From a virus: a stretch of 55,042 nt of DNA. A program made the position numbers and the translations under genes. Below are positions 1 to 6,997 of the stretch, piece by piece. Under the pieces are notes generated by a model. That model was given only the letters and a program-made list of their open reading frames with translations. It made no database searches and was not told where the DNA came from. Positions within the stretch are counted from its first letter, which is position 1; the number at the start of each line of letters is the position of its first letter. The stretch covers positions 1-55,042 of IMG/VR virus record IMGVR_UViG_3300017991_000133; one strand, 5' to 3'.

Positions 1-21
1 CATCGGCTGTTTCCTTGTCAT

Positions 22-213
22 CTACCACCCCATAAATTCAGGGAGTGCCTTAAATTCTTCTTCCGTCATTTCCACTATTTCAATTATCATCTTGTCCCCG
101 ATGTCCATCTCTGATATGTAGGCATCCCAAATCTGTTCTTTGTCATAAACATCAACACACCAAGGCTCGTGTTCGTCAGGTCTGTATTTGATATATTTTT
201 TCTTTTCACTCAC
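22..213 (-). CDS. Small acidic protein of unknown function
   Basis: A 63-residue acidic protein; no family recognised. It opens with MSEKKKY and has an acidic C-terminal half. It is the last complete gene of the leftward AT-rich set at this end. Its stop codon overlaps a possible GTG start at 28 whose frame runs off the left edge and matches the frame of the partial gene at the right edge. It overlaps the next gene upstream by 8 bases, so the two are probably translated together. Confidence 0.6.
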   Translation of the reverse strand: MSEKKKYIKYRPDEHEPWCVDVYDKEQIWDAYISEMDIGDKMIIEIVEMTEEEFKALPEFMGW

Positions 214-415
214 CGGATGTCTCCTTCGACATTATTTCTTCTACTTTTATCCCCCATGCCCATGATATATTTTTGAACCATCTTTGTGCTTTTCGGAAAG
301 CCTCTAGTTTATCCAATATTAGTTTCGGCTCATGTTTGGTGCTCCACCCCCGAGCCGTATATGGATACCATTGTCCAGAATCAGATAAAACTGATATGAG
401 ATAACCCTTAATCAT
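206..415 (-). CDS. Small basic protein of unknown function
   Basis: A 69-residue protein rich in Trp, Tyr and Lys, with no recognised domain. It is part of a tandem run of small genes separated by the recurring GGAGGCAACCGATG start context. Its 3' end overlaps the next gene by 8 bases. The DNA is visibly more AT-rich than the core phage genes, suggesting a different origin for this end block. Confidence 0.6.
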   Translation of the reverse strand: MIKGYLISVLSDSGQWYPYTARGWSTKHEPKLILDKLEAFRKAQRWFKNISWAWGIKVEEIMSKETSGE

Positions 416-433
416 CGGTTGCCTCCTTTGGCT

Positions 434-697
434 CTACCTCTCCCTCCTCGCCCTCGGCCTCGATGCCCCCGTTAGCTTGGCTGCCAGTTCTGCATACTCG
501 TCAAGCAGTTTGCGTTGTTCCTCAATGATGTGCGTAAGTTTCGTCAGTAGATCACCATATCCCGTCGAATCGCTGTAATGGTTTTCCACAATCTCCCTGA
601 GCTGGGCATGGGCTTGCTTATTGCGATTCCGTGATGTTGTCCTAAACCTGTCATCCAAGGCAAACAACAACTCCTTTTCCGTCAATTTCTCACTCAT
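434..697 (-). CDS. MSEKL-type small helical protein
   Basis: An 87-residue, mostly helical and charged protein. It starts MSEKLTEKELLFALD and contains an AHAQLREIVE segment. The gene at 53835-54158 starts MSEKLGEKGLV and carries AHAQLKEIIE, so the two look like diverged paralogues on opposite window ends. A GGAGGCAACCGATG ribosome site supports the start. Function unknown. Confidence 0.6.
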   Translation of the reverse strand: MSEKLTEKELLFALDDRFRTTSRNRNKQAHAQLREIVENHYSDSTGYGDLLTKLTHIIEEQRKLLDEYAELAAKLTGASRPRARRER

Positions 698-715
698 CGG
701 TTGCCTCCTCTTTGT

Positions 716-910
716 TTACCTTCCCGCCAATTTTATGCATTCTTCCGTTAGTTTCTTTTGAAATTCTTTTACAGCATAAATATATTCAAAAATGGCAATC
801 CGTATCAGCGAATCCATCGTGTGAAAATAAGGATTGCCTTTCAAAAAGTTTTCCAATTCTGTTTTTTCAACATCGTGTAGTTTGAATTTGTACTCATGCT
901 TTCTTTCCAT
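716..910 (-). CDS. Small protein of unknown function
   Basis: A 64-residue protein, highly charged at the N-terminus (MERKHEYKFKLHDVEK) and then amphipathic. The DNA is AT-rich, like its left neighbours. It has an AGGTAAAAGGAGATGG-type ribosome site. The pattern recalls small RHH or antitoxin-like DNA-binding proteins, but I cannot confirm that. Confidence 0.55.
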   Translation of the reverse strand: MERKHEYKFKLHDVEKTELENFLKGNPYFHTMDSLIRIAIFEYIYAVKEFQKKLTEECIKLAGR

Positions 911-916
911 CTCCTT

Positions 917-1198
917 TTACCTCCCCGTTTCATCACTTGCCTCTTTCTGTTTATGGTAGCCAAGCACCAGCAGCGCGCGTTCTATTTCCTGGCCGTACTC
1001 GGCCAGGGTATCGAGTAGCTGTTTTAGGTCCTGGGCCTCGAGGCGCTCGATGCGCACGCGAATGCTGCGCTGGTCCTCCCTTATGCCCCATACCCAAAGC
1101 TCTTTTTCAAACAGCAGCCACTGGGTTGCCAGGCCCGCCGTAAAAGCGATGATTACAGCCACAACCAGTTGCCAGCGCTTGTATCTAATCGGCTTCAT
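917..1198 (-). CDS. Membrane-anchored coiled-coil protein
   Basis: A 93-residue protein. Residues about 9-29 (WQLVVAVIIAFTAGLATQWL) form one transmembrane segment behind a basic N-terminus. The rest is charged helix, probably coiled coil (RIERLEAQDLKQLLDTLAEY). This single-span layout resembles inner-membrane spanin or holin-accessory proteins, but it lies away from the lysis genes. It overlaps the upstream gene by 14 bases. Confidence 0.6.
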   Translation of the reverse strand: MKPIRYKRWQLVVAVIIAFTAGLATQWLLFEKELWVWGIREDQRSIRVRIERLEAQDLKQLLDTLAEYGQEIERALLVLGYHKQKEASDETGR

Positions 1199-1475
1199 CG
1201 GGCCTCTCCCCCATCGATCTGTCGATCTCGTTCCAGCTGTGGCAGCGCAGGGTCACCTCCACGTCGCCGGTGAAGAATATGTCGACTTCATCTCCGGTTT
1301 CCTCGATGATCGGCTCCAGGCGGAAGTCCATCGTAATCTGGCGCACGATGCAGCGGGCCAGCTGCGCGTGCAGCACCTCCCGCATCGTTGCCTCGGTCGG
1401 GTTCGTGATGGTCACCTGCCGGAGGATCCGGCGCTCGCCAATCTGAACGTGTTCCTTTTTGGTTATCTCTTCCAT
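1185..1475 (-). CDS. Hypothetical phage protein
   Basis: A 96-residue alpha/beta protein with no recognised domain. Its core reads as alternating strands (RRILRQVTITNPT; DEVDIFFTGDVEVTLRC). It overlaps the adjoining micropeptide by 13 bases upstream and the membrane coiled-coil gene downstream, typical of a tightly packed early operon. Confidence 0.6.
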   Translation of the reverse strand: MEEITKKEHVQIGERRILRQVTITNPTEATMREVLHAQLARCIVRQITMDFRLEPIIEETGDEVDIFFTGDVEVTLRCHSWNEIDRSMGERPDEAD

Positions 1476-1564
1476 GTCGTCTCTCCTTTCAGTTTTTGCC
1501 AGGCCACGGCTATAATGGCCGCTACGTAGACCGCGATCCCGGCTATTATCAGCAGCTTGGTCAT
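1463..1564 (-). CDS. Membrane micropeptide, 33 aa
   Basis: Starts MTKLLIIAGIAVYVAAIIAV. One hydrophobic span fills residues 4-22 and is followed by a short basic tail. The frame can be opened further upstream, but that extension is antisense-like junk. The ATG at 1564 overlaps the stop of the preceding micropeptide as ATGA and has a GGGAGG site 5 bases upstream, so this start is chosen. Function unknown; possibly a small membrane effector of early infection. Confidence 0.6.
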   Translation of the reverse strand: MTKLLIIAGIAVYVAAIIAVAWQKLKGETTWKR

Positions 1565-1692
1565 GGCAGCCCTCCCCGGTCGCGAAGGTCTTCGAGGAAT
1601 CGCCGCTCGCGCCTGTCCATGATCCATCCGGCCAGGACGAACGGCCATGTTAGCGCAAAAAACCACAGCAGCACCACAGCCATGAGCGCCAT
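1561..1692 (-). CDS. Membrane micropeptide, 43 aa
   Basis: A small open frame starting MALMAVVLLWFFALTWPFVL, with one long hydrophobic span followed by the charged tail DRRERRFLEDLRDRGGLP. An AAGGGAG site lies 8 bases before the ATG. Its TGA overlaps the ATG of the next micropeptide. Two back-to-back overlapping membrane peptides with good ribosome sites are unlikely to be chance. Confidence 0.65.
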   Translation of the reverse strand: MALMAVVLLWFFALTWPFVLAGWIMDRRERRFLEDLRDRGGLP

Positions 1693-1723
1693 GACCAGGG
1701 CTCCCTTTAGCTTGTCCCATATT

Positions 1724-2134
1724 CTATAAATCAAATCTCCTCCCCTTGGCCGGTATCCACGTGCCCAGCAGCACTCGTCCGGCCGGCACTAGGGCCTTTT
1801 GGAGCCCTGTTACTCTTATCAGTTGCCGGGCCTCCCAGTCTTGCGGGCCCTTGCGAACAAAGACAAACACCCGGTCCGCGTTCCAGTTCCAGGGCACGAG
1901 CTCCAGCGGCACGGCCTTGCGCTTCCAGCTGGCCTTGGGATCCGCCGTGGCCTGGATCCATAGCGTGATGGTTCGGGCCGGATGCTTTGCAATAATGTCT
2001 GCGCCGAACACGTCGCGTATCCGGGCCCAGCGGCCCCCTATGGGCAGGTTCGCTACACGCCAGCCGCGGTGCTGCAGCCACGCCGTCAGTTCGGCCTGGA
2101 AGTTAAGAGCCTTTTGTCGGTCCGCTTTGCCCAT
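1724..2134 (-). CDS. PD-(D/E)XK-type resolvase/nuclease
   Basis: A 136-residue protein starting MGKADRQKALNFQAEL. The segment RIRDVFGADIIAK...ITLWIQATAD followed by basic residues and a VPLELVPWNWNADRVFVFV strand matches the Holliday-junction-resolvase/VRR-like PD-(D/E)XK fold: Asp in DVFGADI, then Q-A-T in place of the usual E-x-K strand. Probable role is DNA branch cleavage or repair. I chose the ATG at 2134 (GGATGGAG site) over a TTG six codons earlier. It overlaps the upstream gene by 32 bases. Confidence 0.6.
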   Translation of the reverse strand: MGKADRQKALNFQAELTAWLQHRGWRVANLPIGGRWARIRDVFGADIIAKHPARTITLWIQATADPKASWKRKAVPLELVPWNWNADRVFVFVRKGPQDWEARQLIRVTGLQKALVPAGRVLLGTWIPAKGRRFDL

Positions 2135-2546
2135 CGTGCTCCATCCTGTCAAAGAGCTGCTGCTGGCGTCTCAGCTGGTCCTGAAGCTTCCCGGTTAGGC
2201 TCTGCAGCACATCGAGCGTGCCTTGGATCGATACCAGGGCCTCGTTTGTCCTGTGGGCAGCCTCTTTCGCATACACCATGACATCGGATATGTTCATGTT
2301 TTTGTCGAGGTCGAGGCTGAGGCGCCACCACTGGCCGGCGTTGTTCCGGCTCTCCACCATGCCGCGCCGGTTTAACTTGCGCAGCACGTAGGATGCCTGG
2401 GCCACCTCTGTGCGCTCGGCTCCCGCCCTGAGATGGATGTGAGCGTTTATCTCCTTTGTGCTCAGCCACCTGGGCTTGTTCCGTTCCAGGTACGCCAAGA
2501 CAAAACGCTCCGCGTTCTCCGTCTTTTCCTGTTTCCTTTTTGCCAT
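2103..2546 (-). CDS. Winged-helix protein with coiled-coil tail
   Basis: A 147-residue protein. Residues about 12-65 (RFVLAYLERNKPRWLSTKEI ... SYVLRKLNRRGMVESRN) read as a winged helix: helix, recognition helix and wing, as in small phage regulators and restriction-linked DNA-binding proteins. Residues about 85-147 form a long amphipathic helix. Probable role is DNA binding in early regulation or replication. An AGGAGGTGACGAATG site supports the start. Confidence 0.6.
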   Translation of the reverse strand: MAKRKQEKTENAERFVLAYLERNKPRWLSTKEINAHIHLRAGAERTEVAQASYVLRKLNRRGMVESRNNAGQWWRLSLDLDKNMNISDVMVYAKEAAHRTNEALVSIQGTLDVLQSLTGKLQDQLRRQQQLFDRMEHDGQSGPTKGS

Positions 2547-2559
2547 TCGTCACCTCCTG

Positions 2560-2979
2560 TTATGAGAATACTTTTTTCTTTCCGCCCGCCGCTTCCGGGC
2601 CCTTGCGCTGTTGGTCGATCCGGCGCAGCAGGCACTCGCACTTGCGTGCCACCTTGCGGCCGTCCTTTTCCTCGAGGATCCAGCCAGTATTGGAGCATTG
2701 GTCGCAGTAGCTGTCCATGTATTGCGGCCGGTCGCGGTCCATGGCCTCCCGGGCCAGGTGCGCCACCTCCGGCACCGTCGGCACCGAGCGCTGGTCAAAC
2801 AGGTCGCCGTCGCGTTTGTTCCGGATCGCCTGGTCGATGGCCTCCAGGATGTACTGGAGCGGTATGCTGGCCAGTTGGTTGAAATAGCTGTCCACAATGC
2901 CCGGCTCCGGCCTCCGTGTGAAGGCGTTTAGCATCTCGACCATCTTGCGCGCGAAGGTGTCCTTGTCCTCATGTTTCAT
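2560..2979 (-). CDS. Zinc-finger replication accessory protein (loader-like)
   Basis: A 139-residue protein starting MKHEDKDTFARKM. The C-terminal half carries CDQCSNTGW...KCEC, a four-cysteine cluster of the kind seen in phage helicase-loader/inhibitor and DnaC-like N-terminal domains. The preceding helices (VDSYFNQLASIPLQYILEAI) match the replication-loader 'variable subunit' pattern. The start has a GGAGGAAAAAATG site and overlaps the stop of the membrane micropeptide upstream. A role in loading the replicative helicase is inferred. Confidence 0.5.
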   Translation of the reverse strand: MKHEDKDTFARKMVEMLNAFTRRPEPGIVDSYFNQLASIPLQYILEAIDQAIRNKRDGDLFDQRSVPTVPEVAHLAREAMDRDRPQYMDSYCDQCSNTGWILEEKDGRKVARKCECLLRRIDQQRKGPEAAGGKKKVFS

Positions 2980-3107
2980 TTTTTCCTCCGCCTCCTGGGC
3001 TTGCGCATGGTGGAAAGGGCGGCGTAGGCGAGCAGTGCCAGCATGCCGCAGAGCCAAAGTGCGGTTGCTCCGGCGGCCAGGGCCATCATCTGCAGCACTA
3101 GGATCAT
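2976..3107 (-). CDS. Membrane micropeptide, 43 aa
   Basis: Reads MILVLQMMALAAGATALWLC and continues hydrophobic to residue 30, then ends in the very basic tail MRKPRRRRKK. Probably two short spans or one long one. GAGGAGCAAATG gives a good ribosome site, and its TGA overlaps the next ATG. Function unknown. Confidence 0.65.
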   Translation of the reverse strand: MILVLQMMALAAGATALWLCGMLALLAYAALSTMRKPRRRRKK

Positions 3108-3116
3108 TTGCTCCTC

Positions 3117-3281
3117 TTACCAGCCAAGGTTCCTGTCGTCTTCGAGCCCGCGCCTATCTTTCCACTTGGCGCATGGGTAGTCGTTCACCTTGCGGTGCTC
3201 CTCCCGCACTATGCACCAGATCAGGTCGCTGCTTTCGGCCTCCTCGGCAAACAGGCAGCGCCCGCATGTGTAGTTGCTCAT
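3117..3281 (-). CDS. Small Cys-rich protein, 54 aa
   Basis: Starts MSNYTCGRCLFAEEAESSDL and contains a CxxC pair near the N-terminus plus two later cysteines (WC, PCAKW), so it probably binds a metal. The ATG overlaps the stop of the radical-SAM gene (ATGA), and a GGAGGACAAATG site is present. A related cysteine pattern occurs in the 68-residue protein at 6791-6997. Confidence 0.6.
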   Translation of the reverse strand: MSNYTCGRCLFAEEAESSDLIWCIVREEHRKVNDYPCAKWKDRRGLEDDRNLGW

Positions 3282-3943
3282 TTGTCCTCCAGTCGTTCTA
3301 GGTTGCTTTTCGTCCGTATGCTTATGCCCTGCAGTCCCAGCGCGTCGGCCAGATCCTGCACCTTGCCCCAGCTGGGCTCCGGCAGGTTGTGGCCCTTGCT
3401 GTCGGCGCCGATGCTCACAAATTCCGGCCGGGCCAGTGCCACTAGCGCTTCCATAGGCTCTGGATCGAAGTCCATGACCGGCTCCACGCTCACCATCCTG
3501 CGGGCCGTCCGGCCCAGGAGCCTCAGGCTGGCAGCCCGGTCAAACACGCTGGCTCCCCCAGTGTAGTGGTTCGGGCGGTTCGTTTCGATGGTGGTCCCGA
3601 ATATTGTGGATGGCGGGAACTTGCCGTGAAACTCGAAGTAGCGCTTTGGGTTTTTCGATTGGAAGAGGTACGTGTTCTCCGGGTGGTCCGCGCATTTCTG
3701 CAGCACGGCTCTTATCCAGTCTGGATTGACGGATGCCGCGAACATGTCGGTCCCGCTGCCCACAAATATGGTGCGGTCCTGGCCAAGGTCTGTTGTGAGC
3801 TCTCGGCTCTTGAGCTCCAGGGCTTTGAGTGGGAAGCGCCGCATGTAGCAGTACATGCAGCCGTGGGGGCATCGGCCCTTTATCGGGTTCCAGGTGTGGC
3901 TCACCCAGGGGTACATGTTTCCCTTGCTTTCGCGTAGTGCCAT
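3278..3943 (-). CDS. DUF5131-family radical-SAM-like phage protein
   Basis: A 221-residue protein. Its N-terminal WNPIKGRCPHGCMYCYMRR carries the CxxxCxxC cluster expected for a [4Fe-4S]/SAM centre, and the overall form (VGSGTDMFAASV, YLFQSKNPKRY, VSVEPVMDFD) matches the phage Gp37/Gp68-like DUF5131 family. These are found in many phages and ICEs; the reaction is not settled. A second Met at residue 10 has a better ribosome site (AAGGGAAACATG) and may be the true start. It precedes the Cys-rich micropeptide with ATGA overlap. Confidence 0.85.
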   Translation of the reverse strand: MALRESKGNMYPWVSHTWNPIKGRCPHGCMYCYMRRFPLKALELKSRELTTDLGQDRTIFVGSGTDMFAASVNPDWIRAVLQKCADHPENTYLFQSKNPKRYFEFHGKFPPSTIFGTTIETNRPNHYTGGASVFDRAASLRLLGRTARRMVSVEPVMDFDPEPMEALVALARPEFVSIGADSKGHNLPEPSWGKVQDLADALGLQGISIRTKSNLERLEDK

Positions 3944-3946
3944 GGG

Positions 3947-4375
3947 TCAGTTGTAGTGGAGCGTTTCCGCGGTCACCGTAATCGTGTGGGTTCCTATTTG
4001 GGCCGGGTCGTCGGGGATCGTTATGTCTATCTGCAGGCCCCTGGGCGAATCCGGGCCCAGGGTTATGGTGTCGTCCCCCAGCGGGAACACATAGGTCCAG
4101 TCGGCCGGGACCTCGACCGAGATCTGGATCTCTCCTGCAAATTCGTTAACTGAGGTGACGGTCACGCCTAGCGGGACGGTTCTGCCAATGGGCGATTTCC
4201 AGCCCTCTGGATAATTGAGCGCGAGCTCGAAGTCCGGCTTGGCCAGCACGTCTATGGTGGCCGTGGCTGTCTTCGTTATGATCGGCGGCGTCTGCGTGAA
4301 AACGATGATGGCCGCCACCACCAGGGCCAGCACGATGAAGATTATGCCGGCAATCAAAAGGCTTTTGTCTTTCAT
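3947..4375 (-). CDS. Membrane-anchored beta-sandwich protein
   Basis: A 142-residue protein. Residues about 6-28 (LLIAGIIFIVLALVVAAIIV) form one transmembrane anchor. The rest is a beta-rich domain (TATATIDVLAKPDF ... GVTVTSVNEFAGEIQISVEV ... HTITVTAET) resembling bacterial Ig-like or NPCBM-associated NEW3 domains. It is probably displayed outside the membrane. This is unusual in an early region and could alter the surface of the infected cell. It overlaps the sigma-like gene by 4 bases. Confidence 0.6.
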   Translation of the reverse strand: MKDKSLLIAGIIFIVLALVVAAIIVFTQTPPIITKTATATIDVLAKPDFELALNYPEGWKSPIGRTVPLGVTVTSVNEFAGEIQISVEVPADWTYVFPLGDDTITLGPDSPRGLQIDITIPDDPAQIGTHTITVTAETLHYN

Positions 4376-4776
4376 TTTTTCCCTCCATTCTTTTTTTTAT
4401 CCACATGCCTGCGCAGCTCTTCCTGGCGGCTTGCCAGCAGGCTGCGGTAGGTTATGAGGTTTCGCTTTTTTGTGGGCGATATGTTTTTGTTTCCCTCTAG
4501 CAGAGTCTCTAGACGGTAGAGGGCGAGCTCCACGACCTTGCGCTCGCCCCGGTACTTTGTTCTGAGATGGTCGTACTCCCTGCGCTTGCATACGATGTAG
4601 AAGAGCGTGTCGAGCTCGGCGTCGTGCCTGAATATCTTTATGCCTCTCACGAATGATACCATAATTTCCTGGGCCAGGTCCTTTCGCCCGGGATCGTGCG
4701 GGCCCAGCAGCTTGGTGGCCCTGCCCAGGGCCTGGTTGTAATAGTGCTTTAGCACCATTCCCGAGGGTCGCTTCAT
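4372..4776 (-). CDS. Sigma-70 region-2-like protein
   Basis: A 134-residue protein. Residues about 33-78 (DLAQEIMVSFVRGIKIFRHD ... LFYIVCKRREYDHLRTKYRG) match region 2 of sigma-70/ECF factors: the 'DLxQE' core-binding helix and the 'YDHLR' -10-recognition helix. Region 4 is not clear; the tail is a basic helix (SRQEELRRHVDKKKNGGKK). It could be a minimal sigma factor, a core-RNA-polymerase-binding regulator or a decayed remnant. It overlaps both neighbours by 4 bases. Confidence 0.55.
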   Translation of the reverse strand: MKRPSGMVLKHYYNQALGRATKLLGPHDPGRKDLAQEIMVSFVRGIKIFRHDAELDTLFYIVCKRREYDHLRTKYRGERKVVELALYRLETLLEGNKNISPTKKRNLITYRSLLASRQEELRRHVDKKKNGGKK

Positions 4777-5129
4777 TGCTGAGCCTCTACCTCGTCAAGA
4801 TACTCGTCTATCCTTGCCATAAGCTTTTTCGCTTTTTTCTCGTCCTTTTTGTCCCAGCCTGCGAGCGGGCTCAGGTCGGCAGCGGTCCCCAGGATCCTGG
4901 TGAACACAACCATGCAGCCCAGCCTGACCGGGCCGGTTTTTTTATGAAACTTGTGCAGCGGGCAGCCCCGGCAGCCTCTGTCTGCATACTTTATGCAAAA
5001 TGGGCAAGCGGTGCTTGGCCATGAGTTGGGTGTCGGTTTGGGGTTGAACCGCCTGCGGATCCAGGACCAGTCCTCTGCGCTTATGCTTATGAGCTTGCCG
5101 TCGATGCGTGTTCTAATCCTTTTCGCCAT
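4773..5129 (-). CDS. Cys-rich small protein
   Basis: A 118-residue protein starting MAKRIRTRIDGKL. It has C-P-F-C near residue 42, C-R-G-C near 52, and one further Cys, so a zinc or Fe-S site is likely. The ATG at 5129 was chosen because the frame upstream is antisense to RNase HII and has no conserved look. Overlaps the RNase HII gene by 17 bases. Function unknown. Confidence 0.6.
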   Translation of the reverse strand: MAKRIRTRIDGKLISISAEDWSWIRRRFNPKPTPNSWPSTACPFCIKYADRGCRGCPLHKFHKKTGPVRLGCMVVFTRILGTAADLSPLAGWDKKDEKKAKKLMARIDEYLDEVEAQQ

Positions 5130-5745
5130 CTTTTTCTCCCATGATCCGCTCCCACCATGCCTGGCCGTAATTGACTCGGTGGTAGGGCGTGGGCCCGCGG
5201 AGGCGAAGCTGCTTGTACATAACGGGGTCAGGGCTGCCGTGGTTCGTCTCGAGATTGTATCCCGGGTAGAATGCCCCAAATCCTCCAAACAGAGCGTCCA
5301 CATAAATCTTAGCCACGATGCTCGCTGCGGCCACCTCGTAGATTCCCTTGTCGGCCTTTGTCTTGCAGGTCACAGGGATCCCGATCTTGCGGCGCATAAG
5401 ATTGAGAGCGGCCGCTGAGAAGTAGCCGTCAAGCAGAACGCTGGCCTTGTCTGTGCTTATTTGCATTGCGTAGAGCTTGTCGAGCAGCTGGCGCACGGCT
5501 GCTATCATGGCGTTGTTTCTGGCCAGGTGCACGCCTATATGGCTTATGTCCTGGACGGTTGCCAGGGTGACGGAGTAGATGTTGTGCTTTTGGAGCTCCG
5601 GCCAGACCTCGAGGCGCTGGGCTGGGCTCAGGAGCTTGCTGTCTCGCACGCCGGGCACTCTTTTGTTGGTGGGCGTTAACGCGCATACCACACAGTCGCC
5701 GGCAATGCTGGGGCTGAAGTTCACCTCATCGACTCCTATTATCAT
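5113..5745 (-). CDS. rnhB: Ribonuclease HII-like protein
   Basis: A 210-residue protein with the RNase HII order of motifs. It has MIIGVDEVNFSPSIAGDCVV (Asp-Glu of the DE active-site pair), VRDSKLLSPAQRL (DSK), LLDGYF (third acidic), EVAAASIVAKIYVDALF (AAASIxAK helix) and a late NHG. The family removes RNA from RNA:DNA hybrids, so it could process primers. The GRG after the first motif is replaced by NFS, which may alter junction recognition. The start overlaps the upstream basic protein as ATGA. Confidence 0.85.
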   Translation of the reverse strand: MIIGVDEVNFSPSIAGDCVVCALTPTNKRVPGVRDSKLLSPAQRLEVWPELQKHNIYSVTLATVQDISHIGVHLARNNAMIAAVRQLLDKLYAMQISTDKASVLLDGYFSAAALNLMRRKIGIPVTCKTKADKGIYEVAAASIVAKIYVDALFGGFGAFYPGYNLETNHGSPDPVMYKQLRLRGPTPYHRVNYGQAWWERIMGEKDGEKD

Positions 5746-5927
5746 CTGGCCGCCTCCTGTGTTATTTCGTAGAGGTGGCTGACCTCTCGCCGCCGTAAAA
5801 AGGGCCGCCGTCGCGTTTGCCGCGGAAATTCGCTTGGCGAGAGGTGTGCCGCGCGAATTTGCCTCGGCGTTCGTTTTTTTTCTGTGCGGTGTGGGTACCG
5901 CAGGGTTTTTAGATTTTTTTTCTTCAT
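5742..5927 (-). CDS. Very basic small protein, 61 aa
   Basis: Starts MKKKNLKTLRYPHRTEKKRT and is dense in Arg and Lys throughout, suggesting nucleic-acid binding. AAGGAGGAAAAATG sets the start at 5927, just inside the end of the replication gene. It overlaps RNase HII as ATGA, so it is probably co-translated with it. Confidence 0.5.
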   Translation of the reverse strand: MKKKNLKTLRYPHRTEKKRTPRQIRAAHLSPSEFPRQTRRRPFLRRREVSHLYEITQEAAR

Positions 5928-6694
5928 TTTTCCTCCTTGGGTTTTTTCACCCATGCCTCCAGGCTGGGTGGCAGCTTGTCGCTCCGCGGGTCGAATTTAT
6001 CCGTGCCTCCTGACTTCTGTTCCCTGGAAAGCCAGTTTCTGATGAAGGCTGCCCAGTTTTTTTTCTGGCCTTTTCCCGGCGCTCCTGTGCTCGTTGTCCA
6101 GTTGCGGATGCACCAGTCGGCCATGCGCAGGAGTTCGAGTTCGATATCGCATTTCGGGTATGCTTTTTTCCAAAGATTGAGGTCTTCGGTGGTGATGCCC
6201 CGCCAGAGACGCGCGCGCGCGTCAAACCTAAGTGCTACGCTATTGGTATCATCAATACAGTTCTTCTTCTTCTCTTTACTTTTAACTTTACATTTAAATT
6301 TAAGGCGGTTTAGGACCGGGGTACTGCTGGGGTGCCCCTGGTGTTCGGCTGGCGGGGGGCTGAATTTTGATGGCGCTTCGTCGCGGGTCCGTGGTTTGTT
6401 GAATGTGTGGAATGCCTTGTACTGGAGGACAGGCTGCTTGTGCTTTGGATCCTCGTAGAGCAGCACCAGGCCCGCGTTCGAAAGGTCCTCGAGGCTGTCG
6501 ATTATCTGGCCTGGCGACCAGGAGAGCAGCGGGCAGACGTCGAGCTTGATCTCTTTCGGGTCGGCCCAAAGCCGGCCCTGGACATCCAGGTGCGGCAGCA
6601 TGATGCAGTACAGGGTTCTGCTCCGCTCGAATCTCAGAGCGGCAAACTTTTCTGAGCGCGATATGCGCTTGTCTATTATTCTGCCTCTCGGCAT
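5924..6694 (-). CDS. Phage replication initiator / replisome organiser
   Basis: A 256-residue protein starting MPRGRIIDKRISRSEKFAAL. The N-terminus (RTLYCIMLPHLDVQGRLWAD ... IIDSLEDLSNAGLVLLYED) is the winged-helix domain of phage replisome organisers, with a basic low-complexity linker near residue 130. The C-terminus (WCIRNWTTSTGAPGKGQKKN WAAFIRNWL) is the DnaD/'replication protein O' helical module. It probably binds the origin and recruits the host helicase. GGAGGTGACATG supports this start over an earlier one. Confidence 0.75.
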   Translation of the reverse strand: MPRGRIIDKRISRSEKFAALRFERSRTLYCIMLPHLDVQGRLWADPKEIKLDVCPLLSWSPGQIIDSLEDLSNAGLVLLYEDPKHKQPVLQYKAFHTFNKPRTRDEAPSKFSPPPAEHQGHPSSTPVLNRLKFKCKVKSKEKKKNCIDDTNSVALRFDARARLWRGITTEDLNLWKKAYPKCDIELELLRMADWCIRNWTTSTGAPGKGQKKNWAAFIRNWLSREQKSGGTDKFDPRSDKLPPSLEAWVKKPKEEK

Positions 6695-6790
6695 GTCACC
6701 TCCTTTTGTCATGGGCGGCGCCGGCGGTCCATTGCGAGGTTGCGCTTTGGGAGGTTATCCAGGTTCGCACCGGCCGCCGCCCTTTTTTGT

Positions 6791-6997
6791 TCAATCGATG
6801 AATCCTATCGCGGCTTTTATCAGCGGAAGCTGCTTGTCAAGCACCCGGGCCATGTCGGAGAGATGTTTCGTTCCGGCTGCTATTGTCTGGATCGCACACT
6901 GGTCGGAGCGCCTGTCCCACCAGGCGCAGTCGCTTCGCTGGCAATATACCACGCCGCAAGTCCTCAGCGGGCATGATTTTTGGTCTTGGTCAATCAT
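6791..6997 (-). CDS. Small Cys-rich protein
   Basis: A 68-residue protein starting MIDQDQKSCPLRTCGVVYCQ. Five cysteines lie in the first 35 residues (CPLRTC, YCQRSDCAWW, QC), followed by an amphipathic helix. Likely a metal-binding protein of unknown role. It overlaps the Cas4-like gene by 8 bases, so it may be translated with it. Confidence 0.6.
   Translation of the reverse strand: MIDQDQKSCPLRTCGVVYCQRSDCAWWDRRSDQCAIQTIAAGTKHLSDMARVLDKQLPLIKAAIGFID

Noticed and set aside
6708-6790. Short frame between the replication gene and the Cys-rich gene
   Set aside because: No start codon with a ribosome site; only 27-30 codons in two competing frames.
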